Of a stretch of DNA of 64,000 nucleotides, positions 10,656 to 21,338 are shown piece after piece; the first letter of the stretch is position 1; every line of letters begins with the position of its first letter. Both the position numbers and the translations under genes were made by a program. A model generated the notes under the pieces. It was given only the letters and a program-made list of their open reading frames with translations. It was not told the DNA's origin and searched no databases. Where the stretch lies: contig OX457057.1 in the NCBI GenBank assembly GCA_949752795.1, positions 98,483,513-98,547,512 on the forward strand, read 5' to 3'. Origin of the DNA: Hyperoodon ampullatus. Taxonomy: Eukaryota > Chordata > Mammalia > Artiodactyla > Ziphiidae.

Positions 10656-10749
10656 ACTTTACTTTCTGATCAGGCTGGGGGCCTGTATTACTCTTGGCAG
10701 CGAGGCTGCTTGACTGAATCCCTCTAACCCCAAAGACCACCAAGCCTGG

Positions 10750-11080
10750 TAGGCAGATGTAGGTACTCAGATCACAGTTCTGGTTCCAGTCCTGGCTCTA
10801 TGATGTGACTCTCGGCGGCCTTGGCAGGTCAGGGAACACATGAGGTCTTGGTGAGTCCCCTTCCTGCCTTCAGGATGGCTGTGACACAGCAGGTGTAAAA
10901 GTGCTTTGAGTAGCTCTGCTTCAGTCCAGCTCTCCATCCAAACAGCTGCATGACCTCTGCAAGTTTCTTTATCTCTGGGCCCCAGTATTCTCATCTGCCA
11001 AAGGGGAATAGCAATACCCACCTGGCCACCAGCGTGAGGCACAGAGAGATGTAGAATGTGAGAGATCTCCAAGCCCCATG
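10750..11080 (+). mobile_element. MIR-like fragments (two, diverged)
   Basis: Two stretches look like MIR cores: GTCCTGGCTCTATGATGTGACTC near 10788, and CAGCTGCATGACCTCTGCAAGTTTC...CAGTATTCTCATCTGCCAAAGGGGAATAG at 10942-11010. Confidence 0.5.
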
Positions 11081-11359
11081 CACAGGGTTGGGAACAGAAG
11101 GTTGCCATGCTCGGCCGGGGTCTCACTCAAGCCCACGCCCATCCAGCCGCAGGGGCAAGGTGGACTAGAGACTCTTGAGAGAAGACACGCCATGGACTAA
11201 AACTGGGGCTGTTCTTGAGGTGAGGCAGGGACTGAGTCTCAGGAGCTAGTTCTCCAGTGGTGTGTGAGATGGGGCAAGTGACTGGTTGAGGTCAGTGTCT
11301 TGTGTCGTCCACCCCAAAGGAAAACTGGACTTGGGTGTGTGCCTAGCTCTGTACAACTG

Positions 11360-11530
11360 GAAGGAACAGTGGCCAACTAGCCATCTCAGGGCCCCTGCTG
11401 TGCACCAGGGAACCCTCACACCGCATGTCACAGAGAAGATGGCTCTGTTTCAGAGAGGTTAAGTAAATTGCCCAGAACCACACAGCACATAAATGAACTT
11501 GAACGTAGTTCTGTCTGATTCCCAAAGGCA
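11360..11530 (-). mobile_element. MIR SINE, minus strand
   Basis: TCAGAGAGGTTAAGTAAATTGCCCAGAACCACACAGCACATAAATG...GTTCTGTCTGATTCCCAAAG is the MIR reverse complement. Confidence 0.75.
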
Positions 11531-11879
11531 GATCCTGTTTTATGGAGCCTGACGCTTATTCAATTTTGGGGGTTGGTGGTAGAGGAGAGACTCCTGAAAA
11601 TAAACATTTCCTAAAACATAACATTGGGTAAGAAAGTGAATATTTGTCTAGAATGAAAAGAAAAGAAGGGCACGCAAGTGAGGGCCTTTGAAGCTTCTCT
11701 GTATACTCTCCACTGAAAACATCACGACTCTACTGTTTCTTATAGAAATCCCTAAGCATCAACGCCCTGGACCTGTAGGAAATCACCTCGTCTAAGCCCT
11801 TCATTTTTCTGGAGAAGGAACTGAGGCTTGTCAGGTAGAACTAACTGGCTTTCACACCTGAAACCCCTGCCACAGAAGT

Positions 11880-12085
11880 GGAGAAAACACCGCTCACAGA
11901 ATCAGACAGATCTGGGCCCGAGGGTCCACGCAGCATTCTCTAGCTGGTGAGCCTCTTTGACCCTCAGTTTCTCCAACTGTTAGAATAGGACAAAAATACC
12001 TACCTTGTCGGTATTGAACTTCAGTTTCAAATGAAATGCTGCATTTGAAAGAGTAGTATAAAGAGGTAAAGGACACAAGGGCACA
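11880..12085 (+). mobile_element. MIR SINE, diverged
   Basis: AGAATCAGACAGATCTGGGCCCGAG...TAGCTGGTGAGCCTCTTTGACCCTCAGTTTCTCC...ATACCTACCTTGTCGG follows MIR order. Confidence 0.6.
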
Positions 12086-12354
12086 TTATAACTGCATCTT
12101 AAGGGTGTCCTGGAGACAGGAGCACCGTGACCACTGTCTGGTGAGATTGGCTCACCACTGCCCCGCTCGTTCCACCATCAAGCTGAGTGGAGACCCTGGG
12201 GGAGGAGAGGAGAAGAAAGGAACGTTGGAGGGAATTGCTGGACGAGAAGCACTTCACTCTGGGAAGCTCCTCAGCTCCATGAGGTCTTGGATCTGGGGAG
12301 AGGCCTAGGTTGTGGGGAGGAAGGTCCCATGGCTCTGTTGATAAATGATGGATC

Positions 12355-12510
12355 GTGAAGCCAGCACTGGACTAGAGTCAGGCGCCCTGGGCTCTTGGTT
12401 TCATCAGCCACTTACTACGAGTCCTGTCTCATTTCTGGGCCTTAGTCTTCCATCTGAGTAATGAATGAGATGACCTCTAAGGTCCTTCCCTGCCCCTGAT
12501 GTTCTATTTT
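12355..12510 (+). mobile_element. MIR-like SINE
   Basis: GTGAAGCCAGCACTGGACTAGAGTCAGGCGCCCTGGGCTC, then TGAGATGACCTCTAAGGTCCTTCCCTGCCCCTGATGTTCTA, as in the MIRb/MIR3 group. Confidence 0.6.
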
Positions 12511-13574
12511 TTCATAGCTGAGCCAGCACACCTAACCCCCAAGAGTAGTTTTACAACTGGGCAGAAACAAGAGATGTGTTATTCTTGGGGTGGGGGGGAT
12601 CCTGGAGGGAGGCAGCTGTGGGCCTGATGTGAAGGCTTTGGCTGGAAATTCTCAATGTATATCCATCCCTGGGAGAGCCCTATGGACCGTGTGTGGCCTT
12701 ATTTTAGAGACGTGGAAATACACCTGTGTCCCTGTAAGCCCATTTGGAGAATAGCGAGGAGGATCTCAGGGAGAAACTGAAGGCAGGTACCTCATCATAC
12801 AGACTGGAGCTGTTGGTCCCTTCCAGATTCTTGCAGGAAGGGCTGGGCAGTTGTGACCCTACTCGTGCCCCTGAGCAGTGAGTTCCAGGTATCCTGGGGC
12901 TGAGCCTGGAAACCCAGGAATGTAGCCTTCTACCCATAGTGTTTCCCAGGTAAGGGGCACCTGCTTGAATTTCTAGATCAGCACTCAGGGCTCCCACCCT
13001 GCAGCTGGGTCAGCTCCCAAGGAGTCTGCTCCAAAATTCATGGTCCTTCTCCTTTTCCAGGACCCTAGCTGTTCAAGTTCTAGCAGTATCTGTGCCCTAA
13101 ATCCCATGGCCTAGGGCTGGCCTTGACCAGACTCTTCTCAGATTTCAGGTGGCCAGTGGCAGGGCCAGCCAGGCCTGCTGGATGGGACCCAGGGCGTGGT
13201 GTATGAGGCTAATGCCCTCTGACAAACCCAGGAGCTGTCCCCCAGGGGCCAGCCAAGATGAGGCCCAGAGGCACTCCTGCTGGCAAGGCTGGTTGGATTG
13301 ATCTCATAATTAAATCAGGACCAAGCTTGGCTGACCATCTGGGCTCTGACCCCACTTGGGCTCTGGCCCTTGGCTCCCAGGAGGGCCAGGGTTTGCCTCT
13401 GAGAAGGCAGAAGGTTTATGGTTGGGGTGAGGGTGGGACAGTGTGGGCTCTCATGAGAGGGATTATCTTGATTCTGTCTGTGGCTAAGAAAGGTCCCCTC
13501 AACAGTGCTCGCTGGCCAACAGTTAGGACTGTGGGGAGGCTTGAAGGTGAGAATCCTTAGATGAAGACCTTGGG
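12511..13574. other. Intergenic DNA, nothing recognised
   Basis: GC-moderate sequence. Chance reading frames of up to about 100 residues occur on both strands, but none has a recognisable domain or a conserved look. Confidence 0.4.
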
Positions 13575-14475
13575 TAAGTGAACTTTTGATCAGCTCATAC
13601 AGATTTCTTCATCACCAGAAATGGCAGCTCCATTATACCAGATGCTCAGGCCAAAAGCTTGGAGTCATCCTAGACACCTTTGTTTTCTTACACTGCACAT
13701 TCCGTACAGCAGCAAATCCTACTGGCTCCATCCTCATATACAGGATATATAGGCTGGATACCTAGCTGGGCTCCAGAATCCAACTACTTCTTACCAACCC
13801 CTCTGCTGCCACTGCCATCCATGCTGCCATGCTCTCTTGCCTGCATTATTGCAATAGCCTTCTAACTGGTCCCCCTGTCTCCATCCCGGCCTGCTACAGT
13901 CTATTCTAAACACAGCAGCTGGTGTGATTCCAGAAAAAATGTCCAGTCAATTCTCTCCTCCACTGAAAGCCTCCCATGACCTCTCACCTTACCCAGGGTG
14001 GAATCCAGAGTCCTTTCCGTCCCTGCAAGGCCCTACATGATCCGCAAGCCCCTCACTCCTCTCCATTCCCAACCTCCCTGCCTTCATTTACTACCGCCTT
14101 CCCCCTTACCCATTCTGCTCCAACAACTCTGGCCTCAAAGCCACACCCTCTCCTGCTGGGAACACCCTAGCCTTGCTGCTCCCTGAGCCTGGAATGCTTT
14201 TCCCACATCAATCTGCATGGCTACCTTTCTGGCTTCCTCAAGGTCTTTACTTAGATCTCACCTTAACCAAGAGATCCTCCCTGCCCACTCTGTATAAAAG
14301 AGCCCCCCTACTGTCACTCTTTATCTCCTCAAACCCCATGAGGGCAGGAGCTCTGACTGTTTTGCTTACTGATGTACATTCCCTGACTAGCAAGGAAGGG
14401 GGTACAATCTTTGCATTCCTCGTAAAATCAAGTGAGGTGTTGGAACAGGATAGGGACTTAATTCATGCTGCCTGA
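13575..14475 (+). mobile_element. L2 LINE, 3' part
   Basis: It reads in L2 order: AAGCTTGGAGTCATCCTAGACACC, GCATTATTGCAATAGCCTTCTAACTGGTCCCCCTGTCTCC, CAGCTGGTGTGATTCC, GCAAGGCCCTACATGATCC, CTGAGCCTGGAATGCTTTTCC and a terminal CCCCATGAGGGCAGGAGCTCTGACTGTTTTG. The frame is broken repeatedly. Confidence 0.88.
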
Positions 14476-14534
14476 ATTTGTGTGCCTCTCACTTACCTAA
14501 TGCTATGGCTCTTGACGTCTTTCAAAGAAGAATG

Positions 14535-14705
14535 TGGTGCAATTGGCTTGACTGGCAGTTGGCATTCCAGTCACCAATTTGCTGTGTATCCTTTAGCAAG
14601 ACGCTGTCTCTCTCTGGGCCTCAATCTTCTCATTGATAAAATGAAGCAATTGGTCTAGTTGACCCCTGAGACCCTTTCCAAATCTGACAATCCAGGATTC
14701 TGTTG
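14535..14705 (+). mobile_element. MIR-like SINE
   Basis: CTGTCTCTCTCTGGGCCTCAATCTTCTCATTGATAAAATGAAGCAATTGGTCTAGTTGACCCCTGAGACCC matches the MIR3/MIRb 3' half. Confidence 0.65.
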
Positions 14706-14929
14706 CTCTCAGCCTCCCACCTCTCATCTCACTCTTGGGAGGTAGTTGTGACAGATGATGTAAGCTCTTTTTTGTTTCCAGGTGAGCAAATTACCAACCT
14801 TTGAGTGCCTTGGTTTCCTCCTCCATAAACTAGGGATAACCATGCCTGCCCGGCTGGCTAGCACACAGATGTACTGTGAGGCTTAAAGGATGAGAAATTG
14901 CTTTGGAGTCTGGGTCATAAATAAGAGGA

Positions 14930-15150
14930 AGACTTAGCAGCGTGGATTTTGGAGCCAGATGGTTTGTGTTCCAATCCTGGCACTGCAAGTTATGTAAGCC
15001 TCCCTACGCCTCAGTTCCCTTGTGTGTAAAACGGGATAATTAGTGTCTACCACATACAGTAGTCGTAAGGATTAAATTAGTGAGTATATGTAAAGTCCTT
15101 AGAACAGAGCCTGGCACAGAGCAGTGCCATATAAGCATTTGCTTTTATTA
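14930..15150 (+). mobile_element. MIR SINE, near full length
   Basis: It runs from TTAGCAGCGTGGATTTTGGAGCCAGATGGTTTGTGTTCC through CTCAGTTCCCTTGTGTGTAAAACGGGATAATTAG to GTAAAGTCCTTAGAACAGAGCCTGGCACAGAG, one of the most complete MIR copies here. Confidence 0.88.
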
Positions 15151-15298
15151 TTTACTCATGGAATCATTCATTCATTCTGCGATCATTTATCAAGAGCCTA
15201 TTCATGTGCTATCAGTGGTTCAGGGTTCATGTCCTCCCCTTCCCTGACTTTTTCCTCCATCTTTTCCTTCTGAAGGGAGGAGTGGTCTTACCACGTAA

Positions 15299-15509
15299 TT
15301 TTTTTTTTTTTTTTTTTGCGGTACTCGGACCTCTCACTGTTGTGGCCTCTCCCGTTGCTGAGCACAGGCTCCGGATGCGCAGGCTCAGCGGCCATGGCTC
15401 ACGGGCCCAGCCGCTCCGCGGCATGTGGGATCTTCCCGGACTGGGGCACGAACCCGTGTCCCCTCCATCGGCAGGCGGACTCTCAACCACTGCGCCACCA
15501 GGGAAGCCC
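15299..15509 (-). mobile_element. CHR-2-type SINE, minus strand
   Basis: T18 run, then GCGGTACTCGGACCTCTCACTG, ending CCACCAGGGAAGCCC at 15509. Flanks CCACGTAA and CCACGTGA form a short, partly decayed target duplication. The last part of an L2 follows directly. Confidence 0.94.
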
Positions 15510-15529
15510 CACGTGAGATTTTTGACATG

Positions 15530-15630
15530 AGGATGGCATCTTATTTACCTCTGGTCCCCAGAACCTAGCACAGTGCCAGGCTCACACAGGTGCTCCACAA
15601 ATGATCACTGAGTGAATTAATGAGCTGCAG
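15530..15630 (+). mobile_element. L2 LINE, 3' terminus
   Basis: TCCCCAGAACCTAGCACAGTGCCAGGCTCACACAGGTGCTCCACAAATGATCACTGAGTGAATTAATGAG. Confidence 0.75.
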
Positions 15631-15654
15631 GAAAGCCCAGCACTCGGCAGCATT

Positions 15655-15850
15655 CGTTAAATGCTGATTACCTGTCAGGGCCCCTGAAAGGTGCTTTTTC
15701 TATAAGGCCTTTATCTCCACAACAACTCCAAAAGGTGGGCAGTTTCACCCCACTTTATAGATGAGGAAACTGGGATTCAGCGAGCTCAAAAACCAGAGCT
15801 GGCATTCCAACGCAGACCTGCGGGCCCAGAGCTGGGGCTCCTGGCCTCAT
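15655..15850 (-). mobile_element. MIR SINE, minus strand
   Basis: TTTCACCCCACTTTATAGATGAGGAAACTGGGATTCAG, then CAGAGCTGGCATTCCAACGCAGACCTG, reads as antisense MIR. Confidence 0.7.
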
Positions 15851-16419
15851 GGGGCACTTCCTGCCCCAGAACGGAAGTGCCAGGCAAATTCCAATACACA
15901 TTTCATCCTCCTGGCTGCCCCATGAAGAGCATTTACCCCTGACTCCACCCAGCTTTATAAATGAGGAGACTAGGTCAGGCCACCAGAGGGAGGAAGACTG
16001 GTGGTGAAGGTAATCTCTTCACCCACTTCTTGGATCCTGAAGACGCAAATTGAAGAGTGAGGCTGCAGAGAGAGTGCAGAACTCCCCCAGGCTTCCTCCC
16101 TTTCTCTCTCTCAGGAGCTGGAGCCCAAAGGAAGAAAGCTTTTTCAGGAAATTTTAATATAGCGATTGCTCATTCACACCGTGCAGCCATGTGAATCCCA
16201 TTGACAAAAATACCCAAGGAGGGTGATCCAATTCCATTGCACCTCGAAATCCCCAGACTTCCCGACTTTTCCCCAAATGCCTCATCCCTATATTTTCCTG
16301 GAGGCTCTCAGAGATCAAAAGGGTTCAAGGACAGAGTTGGGGTCCTTGGTGATTTTTGCTGCAATGTCATTGTGAGACCCAGCTGAAGTTGACCTCACCT
16401 GGGTGCCTGTGGTATCTTA
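15851..16419. other. Intergenic DNA; weak CTCF-like motif
   Basis: No gene seen. CCACCAGAGGGAGG at 15980-15993 resembles the CTCF core but has A instead of C in the GGGCG part, so it is a weak match. Confidence 0.35.
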
Positions 16420-16640
16420 TCAAGGGCACTAGACTTGGCTTTGAAGCTTCCAGCTGTCTTGGATCTGAGTCCTAGAGTTGCCTCTCATTAGCTGTGTGGG
16501 CTTGGGCAGTTACTTTGCCTCTCTGAGCCTCATTTGAAAATTGAGATAGTGACAATGATCTCACAGAGTTGATGCCAGGACTAAATGAGTTAAGACAGGG
16601 AAACGGCCCAGCACAATGCCTGCATGTGGGTGCTGGTTCT
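16420..16640 (+). mobile_element. MIR SINE
   Basis: ATTAGCTGTGTGGGCTTGGGCAGTTACTTTGCCTCTCTGAGCCTCATTTG...GGACTAAATGAGTTAAGACAGGGAAACGGCCCAGCACAATGCCTG. Confidence 0.8.
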
Positions 16641-17370
16641 CACATCTTGGTTGATTTGAATCATTTATTCAGTCAGCCTAATTACCCACTTTGCACGAGG
16701 AGCCCTTCTTTTATTTGATCCAATAGCTTTAGATACAAAGGTTAAGGCCTGAAGGAGGTTAGGTTAAGAATGATAAAGCAGGTCCTCGGACTTTGTGATG
16801 GTTTGCCTGACTATGTGTGTGTAAGTCCATGTGCATCCTCACATGTCTATTTCCCCCCAGGTGGTTCTGTCCCCATGTCACCCTTTGAGAGTTCCTCCAT
16901 TCAGGCACAGCCACCATCTCAAGCATCTTGGCTAAGAAGGAGAACTAGGAACAGATAGAGAAGGGGTGGGGTGGGGATGGCACAGTGTGGCTAAGGGGTC
17001 TGGCCCCAGCTCGAGTAAGGGTGCTGGGCATGCCAAGGCCTAGATGGATGGCGTCTGTTGCCTGCTGCCTTGGCTACTTAGATAATCTGGGGCTGAAATG
17101 GGGAGTGAGACAGTTATTCCTGAGCTTGGTGCCTTTCCCCATCCCACAGACCCCTGATGCCATGTCTCAGGGCTCAGTTTGACAGGGCTTAGAGAGAAGA
17201 TTGAGGCCATTCCCATCCTGGCTCACCCAGGCTGGGTGGGCTATTTTGATTGTATCAAGGCTCCTTAAGGCAGATGAGTTTTTTTGTTTGTCTTCTTATG
17301 AGACTCATCCATGTGCCCTCAACCACATGAGGAAAAAGGTGGTGGTGGTGGAAGGACTAATATCTATCGT
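16641..17370. other. Intergenic DNA, nothing recognised
   Basis: Short chance reading frames only; a (GGT)n-like GGTGGTGGTGGTGG tract occurs near 17339. Confidence 0.4.
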
Positions 17371-17599
17371 TAGTCATACTCTTTACCGTATGGGCTTTGC
17401 ACTCACAAAGGCTCTGCCGCTTATCAGCTGTGTGACCTTGGGCTAGTTATATAACCTCTCTGAGGTTTGATTTCCTAATCTGTAAAATATAGATAATTAC
17501 TCACCTAACAGGACTGTCGTGAGAACCAATTGACATAATGCATGTGAAGCATTTAGCAGAGTATCTGGCACAGAGTAAGCCCCTGACACATACAGCATA

Positions 17600-17600
<1 letters not shown>
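17371..17600 (+). mobile_element. MIR SINE
   Basis: GCTTATCAGCTGTGTGACCTTGGGCTAGTTATATAACCTCTCTGAGG...CTAATCTGTAAAATATAGATAATTACTCACC...GAAGCATTTAGCAGAGTATCTGGCACAGAGTAAG. Its 3' end runs into the (TA)n tract. Confidence 0.88.

Positions 17601-17602
<2 letters not shown>

Positions 17603-17644
<42 letters not shown>
17603..17644. repeat. (TA)21 microsatellite
   Basis: Perfect TA dinucleotides over 42 bases, sited at the 3' end of a MIR. Confidence 0.97.
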
Positions 17645-17649
<5 letters not shown>

Positions 17650-18204
17650 GAAGTTTTTTGAAAAAAAATTCATGACAACCCTGTGAGATATGCATTTTAA
17701 CCTCAACCTGAGACAGAAAAAAATGTTTAGAAATGTAACCTCCCTTGTCAAGGTTACATAGATAATATAGTGTACTATGCACTAGAGCCACGAATGGAGC
17801 CCAACTCTGACTCCAACGTCCAGCATTTCCCAAAACACCAAGATCTTCTCAGCCTCAGAATTTGGGAAGCCTATAGGAACCCTTTAGACACTAGTCCCTC
17901 GGGATATGGGAAGGGTTTGGCCCTGGGGCTGGTATGGGGTTGGGCAGGCTTTGTTTGGAGGGCAATCTCTCTGGGACCTGTGGGAGTGTGTGCTGGGGAC
18001 AGGACATTAGGAGATGTGTGGCATCTTCACTGTGGACCATTTGAGTCAGGTGACTCAGACCACCTAAAGTCCAGTCTGACCCAGAAGTAGGATTAGAGGT
18101 CTCTTATAAGCCCAGAGAGATACAGGAGACAGGGGGTCCTAGGATATAGCCATATCTTTGCTGTCCCAATGGCCCAGATATCTCGGCCACCATGGTGACT
18201 ATGT

Positions 18205-18302
18205 GATATAGATATTAATTTCTTCAATGAATATTCACTGTGCCTGGCACTATGTCAGATGCTGGGGATTCAGAGATTACAGGATACTTGAAGATGCCTG
18301 CT
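18205..18302 (-). mobile_element. L2-clade fragment, minus strand
   Basis: TCAATGAATATTCACTGTGCCTGGCACTATGTCAGATGCTGGGGATTCAGAGATTACAGG is antisense L2 3' text. It is interrupted by the L1 tail inserted at 18303. Confidence 0.6.
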
Positions 18303-18619
18303 TTAGACGTAGAGAATGGACTTGAGGACATGGGGAGGAGGAAGGGTAAGCTGGGATGAAGTGAGAGAGTGGCATGGACTTATATATACTACCAAACGTA
18401 AAATAGATAGCTAGTGGGAAGCAGCTGCATAGCACAGGGAGATCAGCTCGGTGCTTTGTGACCACTTAGAGGGGTGGGATAGGGAGGGTGGGAGGGAGAT
18501 GCAAGAGGGAGGAGATATGGGGATATATGTATATGTATAACTGATTCACTTTGTTATAAAGCAGAAACTAACACACCATTGTAAAGCAATTGTACTCCAA
18601 TAAAGATGTTAAAAAAAAA
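18303..18619 (+). mobile_element. L1 3' end, 5'-truncated, plus strand
   Basis: It contains L1 3' region text (GGGATAGGGAGGGTGGGAGGGAG, GATTCACTTTGTTATAAAGCAGAAAC, ACACACCATTGTAAAGCAATTGTACTCCAATAAAGATG) and a short poly-A. The exact 12-base duplication AAGATGCCTGCT lies at 18291-18302 and 18620-18631. It carries no coding part. Confidence 0.93.
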
Positions 18620-18631
18620 AAGATGCCTGCT

Positions 18632-19654
18632 GTAGGCTGGGAGAGAGAAGGCACCACACGCCATTGAAACAGGGTGGCTGTGGTTTTACTTCTCACACGG
18701 TTGTTGGTGGCTCCCCAGATGACAGTGAAAAGAGTGTAACTCTTCCATCAGAACAGGCCGCAGGAAGGGCAGATTTTCCTGGGTACAGGAATCCCTGCAG
18801 ATGGGAGATTTTCCTCCTAACTTCACGATAAACCATTAAGCGTGGAGCCCTGGAAGAGATGTTCAGGTTGGAAGAGATACAGGGCCAAAGAGCCTTCATT
18901 TCTCTGGGTAAGCCAATGATTTGTGGGTGTATTTACCGCCCTGAGTGAGGGGTGGGTCTAAGTGAAAAGAAGGGAGAGGATAATCAGAGCTGAGAAGTCA
19001 GATTAAAAAATGCCCCAGTCCTTGGATCAAAGAGATACAGACTAGCCTTGTTTACATATCATTTCAATAGCACTAATTTCACATCAAAATATGTAGTCCT
19101 TTCCTTACTGCTGTGCTAAACCCTCCTGGGGAAACTTCAGGTCTGGATCACAAGGTCTGAGGCCCAGGCACAGCTGCTGCAAAGGGGACAGATCAATGGA
19201 AAGAGATGTCCCAGGAGCCGGTCTGGCTCTGAGTCGGCCACTAACTCACTGCAGGTGAATTTCTGTTTTGCCCTAGAAGACCCACAAGGGCAGAGGATCC
19301 TAAGCACCAAGTGAAAATATATATTTTAAATAAATGAATTTTTTGAATAAGTGAAAATGACTCTGGGAAAATCACTTTTCCTTCCTGGACATTGGGGAGA
19401 AGGTGAGGGGTCTAAGTTTGACTAATCGTTTCTAAGTTTGGGGGCTTTGGACAGTGGGGCACTCTCCATGGAGAGACGACCATACCACAGTGTGTTGTAT
19501 GCAGTTTCAGGAGTTTTCTAGAGCCTTTGACGTCAATTCTTGTACCTCTTAGCCCAGATGAGGAACCCCTGGACCCGAAGAGGTTGAAACTCCTTTAACT
19601 TTTACATCTTAGTTTTCTTAGAATCCTGGCCCATTTAGAGCTTTCCAGAGGGGG
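18632..19654. other. Intergenic DNA, nothing recognised
   Basis: No gene or named repeat is seen. The phrase TCTAAGTTTG recurs about 20 bases apart near 19411 and 19431. Confidence 0.4.
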
Positions 19655-19865
19655 AATCCAAGAGAGAGGAGGCATTTGCTATTGTTATTGGGCTCCCAAT
19701 AAGTGCCAGGCACACTCGTTTAATCTTCAGAAGATAAGGTAGGCATCAGGATTCCTTTATAGAGATGAGGAACTGAGGCTCAGGAAGTGATGTAGTCTGC
19801 CTGGGTCTCAGAGCTGGTGAGCGATGGAGCTGGGATTCAAACCCAAGCCTTTGGCTCTAGAGCCT
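19655..19865 (-). mobile_element. MIR SINE, minus strand
   Basis: ATAAGTGCCAGGCACACTCG...TAGAGATGAGGAACTGAGGCTCAGGAAGTGATGTAG...AGCTGGTGAGCGATGGAGCTGGGATTCAAACCC. It is the last recognisable interspersed repeat before the repeat-poor KCNA2 domain. Confidence 0.82.
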
Positions 19866-21319
19866 CTCTCTCTGGGCTTAATTTAACTTCTCAGTTGTTC
19901 TAACACTGCTTTGCTCCTTCAGTCCACCACACTGGCCCCAGGACTACGCGGGCTGTCCCCCCTCACGCACACACCCCCGAGAACCTCTCCTCATTGGGAG
20001 GAACCAGCTGGGCAAAGCCCGGGGTCCCAGGCTTTGTGGTGGGGAGTACACAGGGCAGGTGCTGCAGGCCCGGCAGGGAAGGGCCCAGTGTGCTTAAGTG
20101 GCAGGGGTGGTCTACACTTGAACTAAATGAGCCCCTGTCCCAAGGCAGAGAGAAGAATGGGAACCTGGATGTTGTAGCTTCCACACATCCCCGCTCCCCT
20201 TCACTTTCCCCTTCATGTATTTACCTAACAAAATCTAAACACTCGGGGATGGACAAAACCCTCCCCTGCTGCCAGCTCTCAGCTCCTTGGAGGTGGGAGT
20301 TCCCCGTCCAGCAGGAGGGACTGACCTCGCGTCCCATTTCCTTGGGGCATGGAGCCCTGCTCCCCCACCTCTAGTCTGCTTGGGGCTGGTCTGTAGACAT
20401 CTAGAGCTCTTTTGGGCACTTCACACTCCCACTCCATGCTGGATGAAATGCCCCCTGGGTAAGGGTGCCAGCAGCAGCTGTCGTCCCAAATTGTTCTCCT
20501 TCCTTCGTCATCACCTCCCTTGTCACCTCAGTACCTGCTACCCTGAACAAAGCTTTCTGAAGCTGAGATCGGGAGGGAGCTGGAGGACCAGCTGCTACAG
20601 CTGGCCAGTTTCCCAGGGGCAGAATGTGGCAGACTGGAAGGGGTATAACTAGAGATCATTAATGAGAGACTTGGTGGGGGGGTGCAATGTGCTTGCTGGT
20701 GGCTGCTGAGGGCAAGGACCTGTCCCACCCACACCGTGGCCACTTTTGAGCCATCTGAATGCTGGGGAGTCCAGCTATGGACCAGGATAACCCTCAGAGG
20801 AAATGCCTCAGCAGTGTGTGGGTGTGTGAATATCAGAATCTTCTCCAAGGAGGCGCCACTGCATGGCTGGAGAACCAGGCCCCTCCTCCTTGGGAGGCAC
20901 TGGCTCGAATGGGCAGAAATCGGGGTGGGTTTGAGGAAAGGGTCTGCAAATGGGGCAGGTGCGGCTGGAGTTCAGTGACTCCCAGGGGTCTGACCGCCTT
21001 TGGTTTTCAAACCGGGTCCCCCTGCCCCACACATCCCCCGCTCCACAAAAGACACAAGAAGCACACGTACAATGGGGGAGGAATCTCAAACCCTCCCATC
21101 CACATCCTCTGCTTCATGTGCGCTGAGCTCTCAGGATGAGCAGGTGGGCACACGGCCTGGGTGGTCCCTGATGCATCCAGGAAAACCCTCTCCTGTTCTG
21201 CTCCGGTCTCCGGATGGGCCCTCATGGCTGCAGAGACTGGACAGAGAGTGAGGCAAGTGCATGTGCATGTGGAGAGATGGTAATCTAGTCAGGCAAGAAG
21301 GAAGGTGGAAACGATCAGG
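19866..21319. other. Repeat-poor DNA just beyond the KCNA2 3' end
   Basis: GC-richer sequence with several overlapping frames of 100-126 residues on both strands. They have no recognisable domain and overlap each other in a way typical of chance. No repeat was seen. Confidence 0.4.
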
Positions 21320-21332
21320 GTCTGTCAAAAAT

Positions 21333-21338
21333 TTTATT
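21333..21338 (-). terminator. KCNA2: Candidate distal polyadenylation signal of KCNA2
   Basis: AATAAA on the minus strand lies in an AT-rich setting (AAGCAAATAAAATTTTTGAC), at the boundary where the repeat-poor block ends. About 100 bases further on, the minus strand is pyrimidine-rich. The cleavage site would be expected 10-30 bases beyond, near 21310-21323. It is chosen as the distal end by position and context only. Confidence 0.5.

Noticed and set aside
15980..15993. CTCF site CCACCAGAGGGAGG
   Set aside because: The GGCG part of the core is replaced by GAGG, so I consider it too weak to call.
20000..21140. Overlapping plus-strand frames of about 120-126 residues
   Set aside because: No domain, no conserved look, and frames overlap on both strands; treated as chance in GC-richer DNA.
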